Of a DNA stretch of 64,000 bases, positions 52,304 through 63,460 are shown piece by piece (within the stretch, counting starts at the first letter, position 1; the number at the start of each line of letters is the position of its first letter). The position numbers were made by a program, and so were the translations under genes. The stretch is from Ascaphus truei (lineage: Eukaryota > Chordata > Amphibia > Anura > Ascaphidae), in assembly GCA_036426205.1 (NCBI GenBank), contig CM071587.1, positions 2,271,068 to 2,335,067 on the forward strand, in the 5' to 3' direction. The notes under the pieces were generated by a model. The model saw nothing but the letters and a program-made list of their open reading frames with translations, was not told the DNA's origin and searched no databases.

Positions 52304-53595
52304 TGTAACGGGTGTTCCCTATGAATACCGGCGCTACTACCTGCTGTGCAACCTGTGTGGCTCTCAGGAGCCTAAGCCTCCGCTTGGGGAACCTGGGGTA
52401 CATACATATCATACATCTCTAGGTGCAACGCCTCCACCTGGGAGGGATCCCAACGGAGTGGGAGGAGGCCCTCACAGGAAACAACCACACAACGCGAGCG
52501 AATATAAAACAGAACTGGCTTTACTGCATAGCAACACATAGAGCATATATCACGGCAATAACATAACATATCATGCGCCACGGCGGACGCTAACCACACT
52601 GGGCGTCACGGCGGACGCTAACCACACTAGGCGTCACGGCGGACGCTACCACCTCTAGGCGTCACGGCGGACGCTAACCTCCCACAGTGTGACCCCACCC
52701 TGTGTCCAGTAACCCCCACCCAAATGTCTCGTACTCCCAAAGTCAAATACCACTGTGCATGTGTATGTGTGACTGCGCAGCCACTATGTTTGGTGATAGG
52801 CCTGGTTGGTGCACGTGAGTTGCAGGTTACCTGCCCGGGCTCCAGCCACGGGTACCGCGATATAAATCCGCACGATCCGACGTGGTCCTCCACACCGCGT
52901 GGGTTGAAAGTCCAGCGCGAACAATGTCACTCCTAGTCACAGGGTCTTTGGTGGTGTTCTGAGCCCAGAACCCACCTCGCAGGACCGCACGGCTGCAGCA
53001 CTGTGTCCCTAACTATTCAACCAATAATGGGGCAGTGTCCCTATCTAGGGCCTGTCCCTAAGCTCCACAAGCTACTAGGTGACTCAGGACCTAACTGGGA
53101 CCTTGGGGGCTGCTGGCCTAATGCAGAGGGTCACTGACCCCTGCATCCACCTCTTACCCCTAGCTGGTCCGGATCCTGACTGCCTGCGTGGCTGCAAACC
53201 CCGCGAAATGTATCCATCTGTTCTCAGGCAAATCCCTCTGCCCTATTGGCTCCCTGGTGTCAGGTGTCTCTGTCCCTATGCACCCTGGGGGCTGGCAGAC
53301 TCATCTCGCGCATGCGCGAGCTATCTGGGGCCTCCCGCGCTGTGCTCTGCCACTGCGCATGCGCAACAGCCCTAACATGGCGGCACCCTGCTTCCCGAGC
53401 CGCCGGGCCGGTGGCAACACGATCGCGGCCTTAGCGACGGCCCGATCGCGTCCCCGGCAACCGGCCTGCTCACCGCTCGCGTCCCTAGCTACCAGGGATC
53501 TCTCCTTCGCGCGCCGGCCCCCCCTCACTCCCTCGCACACAGCGTCTGGCGAAAGGGAGGAGGGGGTCAGCCATGACAGGGGGGACCAGGCTACA
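52304..53595 (-). repeat. 3' LTR (left on +)
   Basis: 1292 bp. Contains four ~28-bp tandem units around 52572-52680 (CACGGCGGACGCTA, then CCACACTAGGCGT). It is GC-rich toward the end, with CGCATGCGCGAG and CTGCGCATGCGCAAC palindromes near 53308 and 53353. Confidence 0.93.
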
Positions 53596-53707
53596 TCCTC
53601 CCCCTGGTGAAAACTCCAACGTTCTCGCTTGAACCACATAACTTCCCAACAATGTACAAAAATTATATAATAAAAATGCAGTGTTAAAATACAACTTAAC
53701 GATTACT

Positions 53708-54227
53708 CTAAACGAGATTGTACAGTTCAACAAACATATTTATAACTGAGGCTAGCTTGGCTTTAGCTTGCTGCTGAGACTCATAGTGAGGTGCCCCTAA
53801 TGAATCATAAGCCACTCTAGTGGGAGGGCGTCTCACTCGCTGGCTCCTGCGAGTCTCAGTCTCCATTTCTTCATTTTGAGACAGACCATCGTAGGCTTGA
53901 GGCCTAGACTCTGGCAGAGGGTGAACCAGTTTGGGGAAAGTCTCTTGGTAACTGAACATTATCTCTTTGAGGCACAAAACTCAGAGTGGTAGGATCTAAT
54001 GGTTGGTTACTTGGTGATAATTCTGATGCAGGTACTTGAATAGCCGGCCCATTACCCGTTGCTCCTTCGGGAGGTGCCCACCAATCTCTGTTGGATGTTC
54101 CCTCCAAAGGATCTTGAATTGCCTCATCTGTGGGCCCTGAATTCTCGGTAGACTCTTCAGGCTCACTGTCGTTTATTACTGTGTCTGTTTCGGGTTCACT
54201 TTCTCCCAGTTGTGGGATAGGTAACAA
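53708..54227 (-). pseudogene. Broken C-terminal tail of the gypsy Pol
   Basis: Two overlapping frames (54227-53904, then 53977-53708) are acidic and Ser/Pro-rich, then basic (RRSQRVRRPPTRVAYDSLG). They continue the Pol tail after +1-type shifts near 54220 and 53950. Similar Arg-rich tails occur at the end of vertebrate gypsy polyproteins. There is no sign of an independent start. Confidence 0.6.
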
Positions 54228-54903
54228 GTGGTTTCGGTGAGACTTTTACCCTGCCATTCACGTCACGTATGCGATAAACAGGGAGGCCCGGCATTTGGGA
54301 CTCTACTTGAAAAGGCCCCTCTCTCCAGCGATCAGCTAACTTGTGCTTGCCGGGAATCCCTAAGTTGCGTAGGAGAACTGCGTCTCCCGGTTGGAGCTCC
54401 CTATAGCGTACTTTGTGGTCGTACCGTCTTTTATTATTGGCATTCAGTCGAGCGGTGGCTCTTTCGGCTAACTGATAGGCACGGTGCAGACTGTCCTGGA
54501 GTCTCTGCACATAGCGATAATGAGCCATGTTGGGTATCCCGTCGGTAGATACCCATAGGCGGACGTCGATTGGCAGTCTGGCTTCTCTCCCGAACATCAT
54601 GAAGTATGGGGTGTACCCTGTGGACTCATGCCTAGTGCAATTGTAGGCATGCACCAAGGCCTCAACATGCTTACTCCATTCTCTTTTTTGGAAATCTTTC
54701 AGAGTGCCTAGCATGTCCAGCAATGTCCGATTAAATCTTTCAGGGAGCGCATCTCCCTCTGGATGGTAGGGAGTAGTCCTTGACTTTTGAATATTCAGCA
54801 GTGTTAGCAACTCTTTGATCAGCTTGCTCTCAAAATCCCATCCCTGGTCAGAGTGCATCCTGCTGGGCAGACCATAATGCACAAAATACTTCTCCCACAG
54901 CAC
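54196..54903 (-). pseudogene. Integrase C-terminal half, separated by an in-frame stop
   Basis: Lies in the same frame directly after the TAA. It carries the second Asp (HSDQGWDF) and the catalytic Glu (ALPERFNRTL) of the integrase DDE triad, followed by a chromodomain-less C-terminal region (PGDAVLLRN, then KLADRWREGPFQV). The frame ends by frameshift near 54220. It is part of the same polyprotein, not a separate gene. Confidence 0.9.
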
Positions 54904-57900
54904 TTAAGCCATGGTGGTAGCCTTCTGGTCCTTCGTGGGAAAGGCTTGAGCGTATCGAGTGTAGTGATCTGTCACTACTAGCACATTTCCTATACCCTTT
55001 GAATCTGGCTCTATGCACAAGAAGTCCATACAAACTAAATCCATAGGCCCAGAGCTTTTGAGATGGCCCATGGGGGCAGCACGGGTGGGAAGTGTCTTCC
55101 TATGAATGCACCGTAGACATTTTCTGCAGTGTTGTTCAATTGACTCCCGCATTCTAGGCCAGAAGAACCGGTCTCGCACTAAACCCAAGGTCTTATCCAC
55201 CCCCAAATGTCCATGATCATCATGTAGTGATCGTAAAACGAGACCTTGCATACGCCGAGGTAGAAATAGTTGTCGACGGTCGGGATGATTGTGGAATTGA
55301 ACAACCCTATAGAGTAGGCCGTTATCCATCTCAAACTTATCCCATTCTCTCATGAGAAGACTCACATCATCGGAAGGAGCCCGTTTCACCAGTGAAGAGT
55401 CATTTTTGCATAGAGCCTCTCGGACAGCCTTAGCCGCAGGATCATGTGTCTGTGCTAGTGCCAGTTCCTTCACCGTGAAGATAACGTCTTGGGTTAGACC
55501 CATGCCATCGGGGTGGCAGTAAGCTTCTGGAAGGGCTTGAGGTCGACTCCCTAAAGAATCCACTACTCGTAGCTCGGAGAATGCCACTCGATCGTTTACA
55601 ATAGCAGCAGTGGAACACATAGCTCTCATTCCTGGCCCTGGAATTTCTTCCCAAGGGCCATCGTCGGCGGTCTCACCCAGTCCCGATCTCCTAGACAGAG
55701 CATCGGCTCCTATATTGAGAGGTCCAGGCTTATATTTCATAGAAAACTGGTAATTGGCGAGGGCGGCCAACCATCTGTGACCAGTCGCATCTAACTTGGC
55801 CGTGGTTTGTACATATGTCAGCGGGTTGTTGTCTGTTCGGACCTCGAAGGTGACCCCATATAGGTAGTCATGTAGCTTATCAGATATGGCCCATTTGAGG
55901 GCGAGGAACTCCAATTTGTGAACCGGATAGTTCTTTTCACTGGGAGTCAAACTTCTACTTGCATATGCCACAGGACGAAGCCCAGTGGGGTACTTCTGGT
56001 GTAGCACAGCTCCCAATCCGTTGAGGCTGGCATCCACGTGCAGAATGTAAGGCTTCTCCGGGTCAGCATAGGCTAGGACGGGAGCCTCTGTTAGACTATT
56101 CTTCAGCCCCTTAAATGCTTCTTCACAAGCGGGCGTCCACCGATAACCGAAGGGGGTCCTTGGGGTGGTCCTCTTCTGCTTGGGTTCCTCTGGATAGACC
56201 TTCAGCAGATTGTTCAGCACAGCTGCCTTCTTGGAGTATCCGTCCACGAACCGTCTATAGTATCCACAGAACCCGAGAAACGACCTCAGCTCCATCACAT
56301 TCTCGGGTCTTGGCCAATTCACCACCGCCTCCACCTTGGCTGGGTCGGTGGCCACTCCATCTGCAGACACGATATGACCCACATAAGTGACCGATGTTCG
56401 ACAGAAGCGGCACTTATCCAAGGAGAGCTTCAGGCCTTCTTTCCCTAAGCGATCCAACACTTTCATCAGCCTAGTCTCATGTTCTTCAAGTGTGGTTCCG
56501 AACACAATTATGTCGTCTAGGTAGATCAGACACTCACACGGACACATATCTCCAATCGTCTTTTCCATAAGCCGTTGGAAAGTGGCTGGAGCGCCACAGA
56601 TACCTTGGGGCATCCGAGTGAACTGATAAAATCCCAGAGGACAGACGAACGCCGTCTTCTCTTGATCAGTGGGGCTCATTGGAACCTGGTAATACCCAGA
56701 TCGAAGGTCCAACACGCTAAACCACTGGCTTCCAGACAGTGCGCTGAGGATCTCCTCTATTCGGGGTAGCGTGTATTGGTCAGGCACAGTACGTCTGTTC
56801 AATGTTCTGTAGTCCACGCACAATCGAACAGACCCATTTTTCTTTCGTACCACCACAATCGGTGAGGCATAGGGACTTCGAGATCCGGTCACTATACCGG
56901 CCGTTTCCATCTCGCTCAGGACACCTCGCACATCCTCCACATCTCTGGGAGCTAAACGGCGCGACCTTTCCCTAAATGGCGTGTCATCATTCAGACGAAT
57001 CGTGTGCTGAGCGCTTCTGCTGCATCCCACGTCCATCTCACTAGTAGAGAACACATCTCGTCTCTCTCTCAACTGAGCACGTAGCTTCTCTTTCCATGCT
57101 TCCTCCAGGGGAGACTCTCCGAAGTCGAATTGTAGTGCCTCGGCCTCTTCTTCCACACGGGCAGTGTGAACGGTCACTGTGTCGTCTACAGGATCCACAG
57201 GATAAATTCTACCCAACCTTTGTCCTACTTCAAGCGGCACGGTATGGAGAGACATGTTCTGGATAGACACGGTAATCTTCCTGGGGACATTAGATGGCCA
57301 ATCCCGTACTTCAGGTATCATTCGGTATCCCCAATGACTCTCAGACTCGGGAAGAGTCTCCAGCGAGAAGTATCTGTCGTTTTCGTGCCGACTGGGGTAC
57401 TTGATCAGCGCGGTCACTTGCCTCACTCCCCCTGGTGGAATCTCCAATAACCCTCGCTCTTGATTAAAGATTTCACCATACTCTTCTTCATACGCCACCC
57501 TATAGCATTCTTCCCGCAGACCAGGGGCTATATTCAGGGATGACAACGGTAGCTCGCCGGCTTCCTGTAGGAATGAGCGAATCACAGACCTCACAATATC
57601 TGCATTCGTGCCTAGTATGATGGGGGCACTGGGATGTTCTCGAGCCTCCGGGCAGACCAAAGCTTCCACCAGCATGGGATGCGACTTGTTAGTGTTCAAC
57701 TGCAAGATATCCAGCTTGACCGCCACAATTCCGTCTATGGGATAATCATCTTTACTCAGTCCCCATAACTTCATCTTTTCGGCTGACTGCAAAGGAAGAT
57801 GGCTGAGGTGCTGGTCGTAGAATGGACGGTAGATGATGGTCACTTGTGACCCAGTGTCCAGAAGTGCAGAAGAGTATATCCCCTCCACGACGACTCTTAT

Positions 57901-58986
57901 TACAGCGGTGGGCCCTACTCGGTAGTAAGCATCGGGCGGGGGTGTCTCCTCTGTGGAAGGCCTCCCCGACTCCTCGGCAACATCCTCGGGTACGGTTGAT
58001 AGGGACGAGATTGCCTTCCGCACTGTTACGGTGTAGGTCTGGGCCTTAGTGGGGTGCGAACAGTTCCTTGCAACATGGCCCTGCTCGCCACAGTTGAAGC
58101 AACGGTAGTCTGGGCGGGGACCCGGACTGTCAAGTGACCTGGGAGCGGACCTAGGCACCTCCGGGGTGGCCGTATCCTTACCGCTCTTGCTTCCCTTTGC
58201 TTTGGGCACTGTTGCTTCCTTGGTCTCATCCTTGCGAGGGTCTTTGGCCTTCTTGGGCGTATGCAACCTAGTATAGGCCTCATGACCCTTCACCTCATCC
58301 AGTAGGTCTTCTAGAGTAGGGGGGTCCCCCTTCTGTAGCGTGCATCTGATCATTACCACGATATGGTGAGTGGGTATGGCTCCCCGCAGGAATTGAGTGC
58401 GCCTATACTCATTCACTTCTGAGGCCTTGATGACTTGGCGGGAACGTAGCTCCCACAAGAGCAATTGGATCCGTTGTATGAACTCGGATAGGTCTTCCCC
58501 CTCTTTCTGGCGGAGATTGTAATACTTAGTCCATAACTCACTCACATCATCTTCCTTACCGTATGCCCGGGTAAGCGACTCCATCATCTGATGTGCGGTA
58601 ACCTCAGTATGCTGATCTTTATACATCTTGATGGTAGTGGACGCAGGCGGGCGCAGGCACTCCATGATTCGTTGTCTTTTCACCTCATCAGGACAGGTCC
58701 ACTCTTCCAGTACCTGTGAAGCATATTCCTTCCAAACATCAAAAGCCTCTTCACCAGTGGGAGTGGGTTTTACCCCTGAAAAGAGCTTTAACTTGCGGTA
58801 TGGCTGAGGGGAAGGGGATTCGTGCTTAGGCCCACCCAGTTGTTGGATGGCCTGGGCTAGTAATTGGATTTCTCCCATCCTACTGGGGCTGGAGCTCCGT
58901 CTGTTTGAACGACAATTAGCACAGGATAATACACTGGCCTCATCCCCGCATATACTTTCGGGTGGGGACAGCATTGACATGCACAT
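54904..58986 (-). pseudogene. Gag-Pol of the gypsy element: Gag, protease, RT, RNase H, start of integrase
   Basis: A single open frame carries Gag and Pol with no frameshift between them. The frame is open from 59001, and the first ATG is at 58986; residue numbers below count from 59001. PNMA-like Gag with FSGVKPTPTGEEAFDVW lies at about 74-90, and a CCHC knuckle at 301-314 (C301, C304, H309, C314). The aspartic protease DTGS is at 382-385, RT has YLDD at 827-830, and RNase H has D990, E1031 and D1057. The integrase zinc region has His near 1260-1264 and C1295/C1298, and its first catalytic Asp is in CMDF (D1326). The frame stops at TAA (54904-54906), inside integrase. In-frame continuation follows directly, so this is a disabling stop, not the natural end. 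Confidence 0.9.
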
Positions 58987-59392
58987 ACTAGTCTCTAGCA
59001 AGTCTGTACTGGGGCTAGGGTTCGAGTTTTATCGACATTCAGGATATATAACAGGGCACCCTGAGCTGAGGGCCCCGGGGAACCGCAAGTTGGATGGGCC
59101 TTGCTCTGCGACAATTCACATCCTCCAGTGATTATACGTTACACCATGACCCGTCTGGGTCGGTGCGGCGACCCAGAATTCTGGCCTTCTAAGCCTGGAT
59201 ACTGCATTAGGATTAACATAGTTCATAGGATGATGCATTAGCGGGACTTGTCCTACCGCAAGGGTTTGTGGGGCGTGGATTGGGCACTTTTACCGCCCAC
59301 GTGTACACCTCTTGGCGGGAAGGTAACGTGGTACCCTAAACGAATTTTTACTGAGTTCGGCACCCCAGGTTCTGAACATCAGCGCCTCCAAT

Positions 59393-60693
59393 TGTAACGG
59401 GTGTTCCCTATGAATACGGCGCTACTACCTGCTGTGCAACCTGTGTGGCTCCAGGAGCCTAAGCCTCCGCTTGGGAACCTGGGTACATACATATCATACA
59501 TCTCTAGGTGCAACGCCTCCACCTGGAGGGATCCCAACGGAGTGGGGAGGAGCCCTCACAGGAACAACCACACAACCGAGCGATTAAAAAACAGACTGGC
59601 TTTACTGCATACAACACATAGAGCATATATCACGGCATAACACTACATAACATATCATGCGCCACGGCGACGCTAACCCCACTGGCGTCACGGCGGACGC
59701 TACCACCTCTAGGCGTCACGGCGGACTAACCACACTGGCTCACGGCGGACGCTACCACCCAGTTAGGCATCACGGCGGACGCTAACCTCCCACAGTGTGA
59801 CCCCACCTGTGTCCAGTAACCCCCACCCAAATGTCTCGTACTCCCAAAGTCAAATACCACTGTGCATGTGTATGTGGACTGCGCAGCCACTATGTTTGGT
59901 GATAGGCCTGGTTGGTGCACGTGAGTTCAGGTTACCTGCCCGGGCTCAGCCACGGGTACCGCGATATAAATCCGCACGATCCGACGTGGTCCTCCACACC
60001 CGCGTGGGTTGAAAGTCCAGCGCGAACAATGTCACTCACTAGTCACAGGGTCTTTGGTGGTGTTCTGAGCCCAGAACCCACCTCGCAGGGCCGCACGCTG
60101 CAGCACTGTGTCCCTGACTATTCAACCAATAATGGGGCAGTGTCCCTATCTAGGCCTGTCCCTAAGCTCACAAGCTACTAGGTGACTCAGGACCTAACTG
60201 GGACCTTGGGCTGCTGGCCTAATGCAGAGGGTCACTGACCCCTGCATCCACCTCTTACCCCTAGCTGGTCCGGATCCTGACTGCCTGCGTGGCTGCAAAC
60301 CCCGCGAAATGTATCCATCTGTTCTCGAGGCAAATCCCTCTGCCCTATTGGCTCCCTGGCGTCAGGTGTCTCTGTCCCTATGCACCCTGGGGCTGGCAGA
60401 CCATCTCGCGCATGCGCGAGCTATCTGGGGCCTCGCCCCGCTGTGCTCTGCACTGCGCATGCGCAACAGCCCTAACATGGCGGCGCCCTGCTCCCGAGCC
60501 CGCCGGCCGTGGCAACGCGATCGCGGCCTTAGCGACGGCCCGATCGCGTCCCCGGCAACCGACGCTGCTCGCCGCTCGCGTCCATATAGTACCAGGGTAT
60601 CTCTCCTTCGCCGCCGGCCCCCCCTCACTCCCTCGCACACAGCGTCTGGCGAAAGGAGGAGGGGGTCAGCCATGACAGGGGGACCAGGCTACA
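59393..60693 (-). repeat. 5' LTR (right on +)
   Basis: 1301 bp and collinear with the other LTR. Differences are mostly single-base gaps, many in homopolymers. The internal ~28-bp array has about five units here against four in the other LTR (59663-59790). Confidence 0.93.
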
Positions 60694-61040
60694 TGTATTT
60701 GGGGGGTAGTTATGTATTCTGTTTGGGAAAGTGTATGGGTAGTGTTGGGGGGAATGTGTGTGTAACCAGGGGGGGGGGGGAATTAGTGTGAGGAGGGGGA
60801 AATGTATGATAGCAAAGGGGGGAGAGTGGAGAGGGGGTGAGGAAAAGGAGGGTAAGAGTGAGTCAGGGGGAGAAAATACATACGGAGAGGAGGGGAATAG
60901 AGAGGGGGGCTCGCAAGGAGGTATGAAAGGGGTGGGGGGCCCTCACAGACCACTGACATGGGGGGATCGGCCCGGCCACACGGGCCCCAGTAGAAACATC
61001 TAGTCCTGAGCCCTGGGAAATCTGTCAGCAGCCCTGGATG
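60694..61040 (-). repeat. G-rich tract and family I repeat in reverse
   Basis: GGGGAATGTGTGTG-type G-rich sequence is followed by GGCCCGGCCACACGGGCCCC and CCTGAGCCCTGGGAAATC. This mirrors the start of the 25775-26300 repeat. Confidence 0.5.
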
Positions 61041-61511
61041 AATATAATATATAAAAAAAAAGTTGAGGACATTTGGTTTTACCATTGAATAATTTACAAA
61101 AACACCACTAGGAGGCAGTATAGGTTAGAAAGTTATTTTATTTAACCACTTTGTAAAATTGTATGGCACATTCTTTATTTAAATTAGTAACAGATTTTAA
61201 AAAGTGGGTGTGGATTAGATATTTTCAAATCTACCAAACTAAACACGCAGATTTTTTGTTTTTATAAAAAAAAAAACAGTCACACTTCTGTTGTACAAGA
61301 CGTTGCGTGCCATTGGTTCATTGTATTTCCCCGAGAGATCTAGTAGCAAAGCAAATTATTTCCAAAAAGATCTACATCTGACATTTGAAGGCCTTCGAAA
61401 GGAGTTACTGCCAGGGACATACAGGTAAACCCAATCAAAGTAATATTAACCTTTTCACTATGCCACAATGTTGCTGGATACCACACAAGTCCCGCTATTC
61501 TTGTCCTAGAG
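61041..61511. other. Intergenic, no recognisable feature
   Basis: AT-rich, with an A-run near 61267-61277. Confidence 0.4.
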
Positions 61512-61720
61512 CTGGGGTGGCGCAAACATTTTTGTCTGCGCTCCACTGCATGCTCTCCCTCCCCTCCCCCCCTTGCTTTGTCTCCAGCGTTCTGACGTCA
61601 CGACGTCATGTGATGTCGTGTTGCCATGGCGACACGTCGCCAGAAGCCGCCGGAGATAAGGTAAGTAACATACAGAGGCCTCGCGCTCTCCCCTGGCATT
61701 TAATTTCAATGCGCACCCTA
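61512..61720 (-). mobile_element. Fragment of hAT-like MITE family G
   Basis: TGGGGTGGCGCAAACATTTT at the left matches the family G terminus. The interior has GACGTCATGTGATGTC and TTGCCATGGCGACACG, then CAGAGGCCTCGCGC and GGCATTTAATTTCAATG, in the reverse order of the 7705 copy. The second terminus is degraded. Confidence 0.5.
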
Positions 61721-61941
61721 GTCCTAAAGAATATGCTTATTCTGGATCAGCTATTCCCAACAGGAGTTCGGGAGGGGTCTTCAAGGAGTTTGCCAAAAAC
61801 AATTGGTACTGGCGGATCCCAGGCAGTATAGCGGGTTCCTGAGCCTGTGTGGGGGCAGCGCACTTAGTAAGACCCCAAACTGCACCTTAGTGTGGGGGTT
61901 ATCGCTGTCACTTCCAGCAAGAGCTTCAAACACTTGTGTTA

Positions 61942-62242
61942 GGCCTCGGATATCGTGACTTCTCCCGTGCGGAGGCGCGCGGAGGCTGAGGGAATGCGGG
62001 TGCTTTCCCTGGCCATACTAAACGGGCTGTGGGGGGCGTGCCTGGGGGCGTGCCGAGGGGCGTCACGGAGCTGGTTCGCCCTCACTGGACGAACCGCTCC
62101 CGTGAGCGGCCTGTCGCGCCAAGAAATCAGTTTGAACTGATTTCTTGTGCAACGCGCGCCCCCTTTTGCTTACGCGCGCATGGGCGCGAACACTGCCTGT
62201 TCGCTGAGCGTGCGGACGGTCTGCGGCACCATGGCCGAGGCC
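61942..62242 (+). mobile_element. Harbinger-like MITE family D with TTA TSD
   Basis: The ends GGCCTCGGATATCG and ATGGCCGAGGCC are flanked by TTA (61939-61941 and 62243-62245). It carries the conserved GGTTCGCCC hairpin (62074-62098) and a perfect palindrome AAGAAATCAGTT/AACTGATTTCTT at about 62123-62148. Confidence 0.7.
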
Positions 62243-63245
62243 TTAGCGATGGTCTAATGAGCAGGCAATAGGATTGATTCATTAGGGGTTCGCTGAACAA
62301 ATATTTTCTATCAGGGGCGCAGGGTAACAGGTTGGGAGGCGCTGCTCTTGTTGTATAAATCTCAGTTATTTAGTGTTCAGACAGCAAATGGGAATATGAT
62401 TTGCACCATAAAGGCCGTAACTTTAGTACATAATGTCAGGCTTATTATTTCCATTGTGAGAGATATCACCAGCACCAAGCAGGATGAAGTCTGTTCCCGG
62501 ATGATCGTTCGCGTTCATGGTCGGCCGTTGTGCGCTGTGCTTGTCATGGCGAGTCGGCTAAAATGATCGAATTAGTTTCTGGAGAACGCAACCCTCAATT
62601 CCGTTACCGCTCAGCTGCTACTTCAGCTAACTGCCCCATGATCCAATTAGTGGCATTGTAATCAATAAGTACTGTAGGAACGGATGATCTGATCATTGTG
62701 TGACACAGCTGTGTCATTAAACGTAAGAGTAATGTGTTTTCCATTATGTGTTACATGTACAGTATATTATTATGTCACATGTGTCACTGCTCTGAAGCGC
62801 TATGTACATACTGTATGGACGAGTGAACAACAGTTAACCCCTCAGGCGCTCAAAAGCAATAGCTGTTGAACATTCTCAACATGTAACTTTGGGAATAAAG
62901 GTCACAGCAAACTACACATTGGTGAGAAAGTCTTTTCCAGCAACTGGCTCGAAACGAGCTCCAATAAGATTGAGATAAAAAGAGACTCACGTAGAAATGA
63001 AGTGTGTAGTGCCGTGACTCACGATCCTCGTGACGCCCATCCTGCCGCGAATCCTCCGGTAGTGCCTCAATCAGTGTAGTGTGTAATACCGCTTCTGCGC
63101 GGTCCTCTGATTCTGAATCCGGCCGCCTACCCTGCTGTGATGGCTCCCTCACAGTGGGTGGTCACGTGACCGGCGGAGATGCGTCATATCCGGTATGACG
63201 AGTAGTGTAACAACAGCCCGGCGTGCTAGCAACAATGCATGAACA
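62243..63245. other. Intergenic; contains one hairpin-motif instance (62923-62959)
   Basis: No gene is seen. The region from about 62910 to 63180 is CpG-richer and may belong to the same element as the inverted repeat that follows. Confidence 0.35.
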
Positions 63246-63460
63246 CAGGAACTCCTCCCGCAGGAGGCAAAAGCAAAGCACAGCCGCAAATAGAGAACGA
63301 AGGAAGGCTGGTGAAGTGACTAAATGATCTTTATTCGCACAGTGTACTGACGGATCCTCTGACGCGTTTCAGCCCACTGGCCTTTGTCACTTCACCAGCC
63401 TTCCTTCGTTCTATATTTGCGGCTGTGCTTTGCTTTTGCCTCCTGCGGGAGGAGTTCCTG
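63246..63460. repeat. Near-perfect 75-bp inverted repeat with 65-bp loop
   Basis: 63246-63320 and 63386-63460 are reverse complements at 74 of 75 positions by eye. The loop and right-arm boundary contain, on -, GTGACAAAGGCC, a short loop, then GGGCTGAAACGCGTC. A family H end (GCGCTATGTACATAAATGGC, then ATAAATAAAGATATATA) follows directly. Confidence 0.85.

Larger units (their letters stand above)
52304..60693 (-). mobile_element. Ty3/gypsy LTR retrotransposon, 8.39 kb, both LTRs present
   Basis: The two LTRs (52304-53595 and 59393-60693) are direct repeats starting TGTAACGGG and ending GGCTACA, flanked by TGTA on each side (or ATGTA if the terminal A is shared). The internal gag-pol runs on the - strand, so the 5' LTR is the right-hand one. 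A purine-rich tract (CCAGGGGGAGGA on -) lies just before the 3' LTR at about 53596-53610. The leader between the 5' LTR and gag-pol is ~390 bp. I see no envelope gene. The order PR-RT-RNaseH-IN defines Metaviridae/Ty3-gypsy. It is interrupted as detailed in the sub-entries. Confidence 0.93.

Noticed and set aside
53079..53639. Open frames of 98-140 codons near 53.1-53.6 kb and their counterparts at 60.2-60.8 kb
   Set aside because: They lie in the two LTRs of the gypsy element and are duplicated with shifted frames. They are not separate genes.
54196..54903. A separate integrase gene
   Set aside because: It is in the same frame as, and immediately downstream of, the main gag-pol frame, with only one stop between. 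It is part of the same broken polyprotein.
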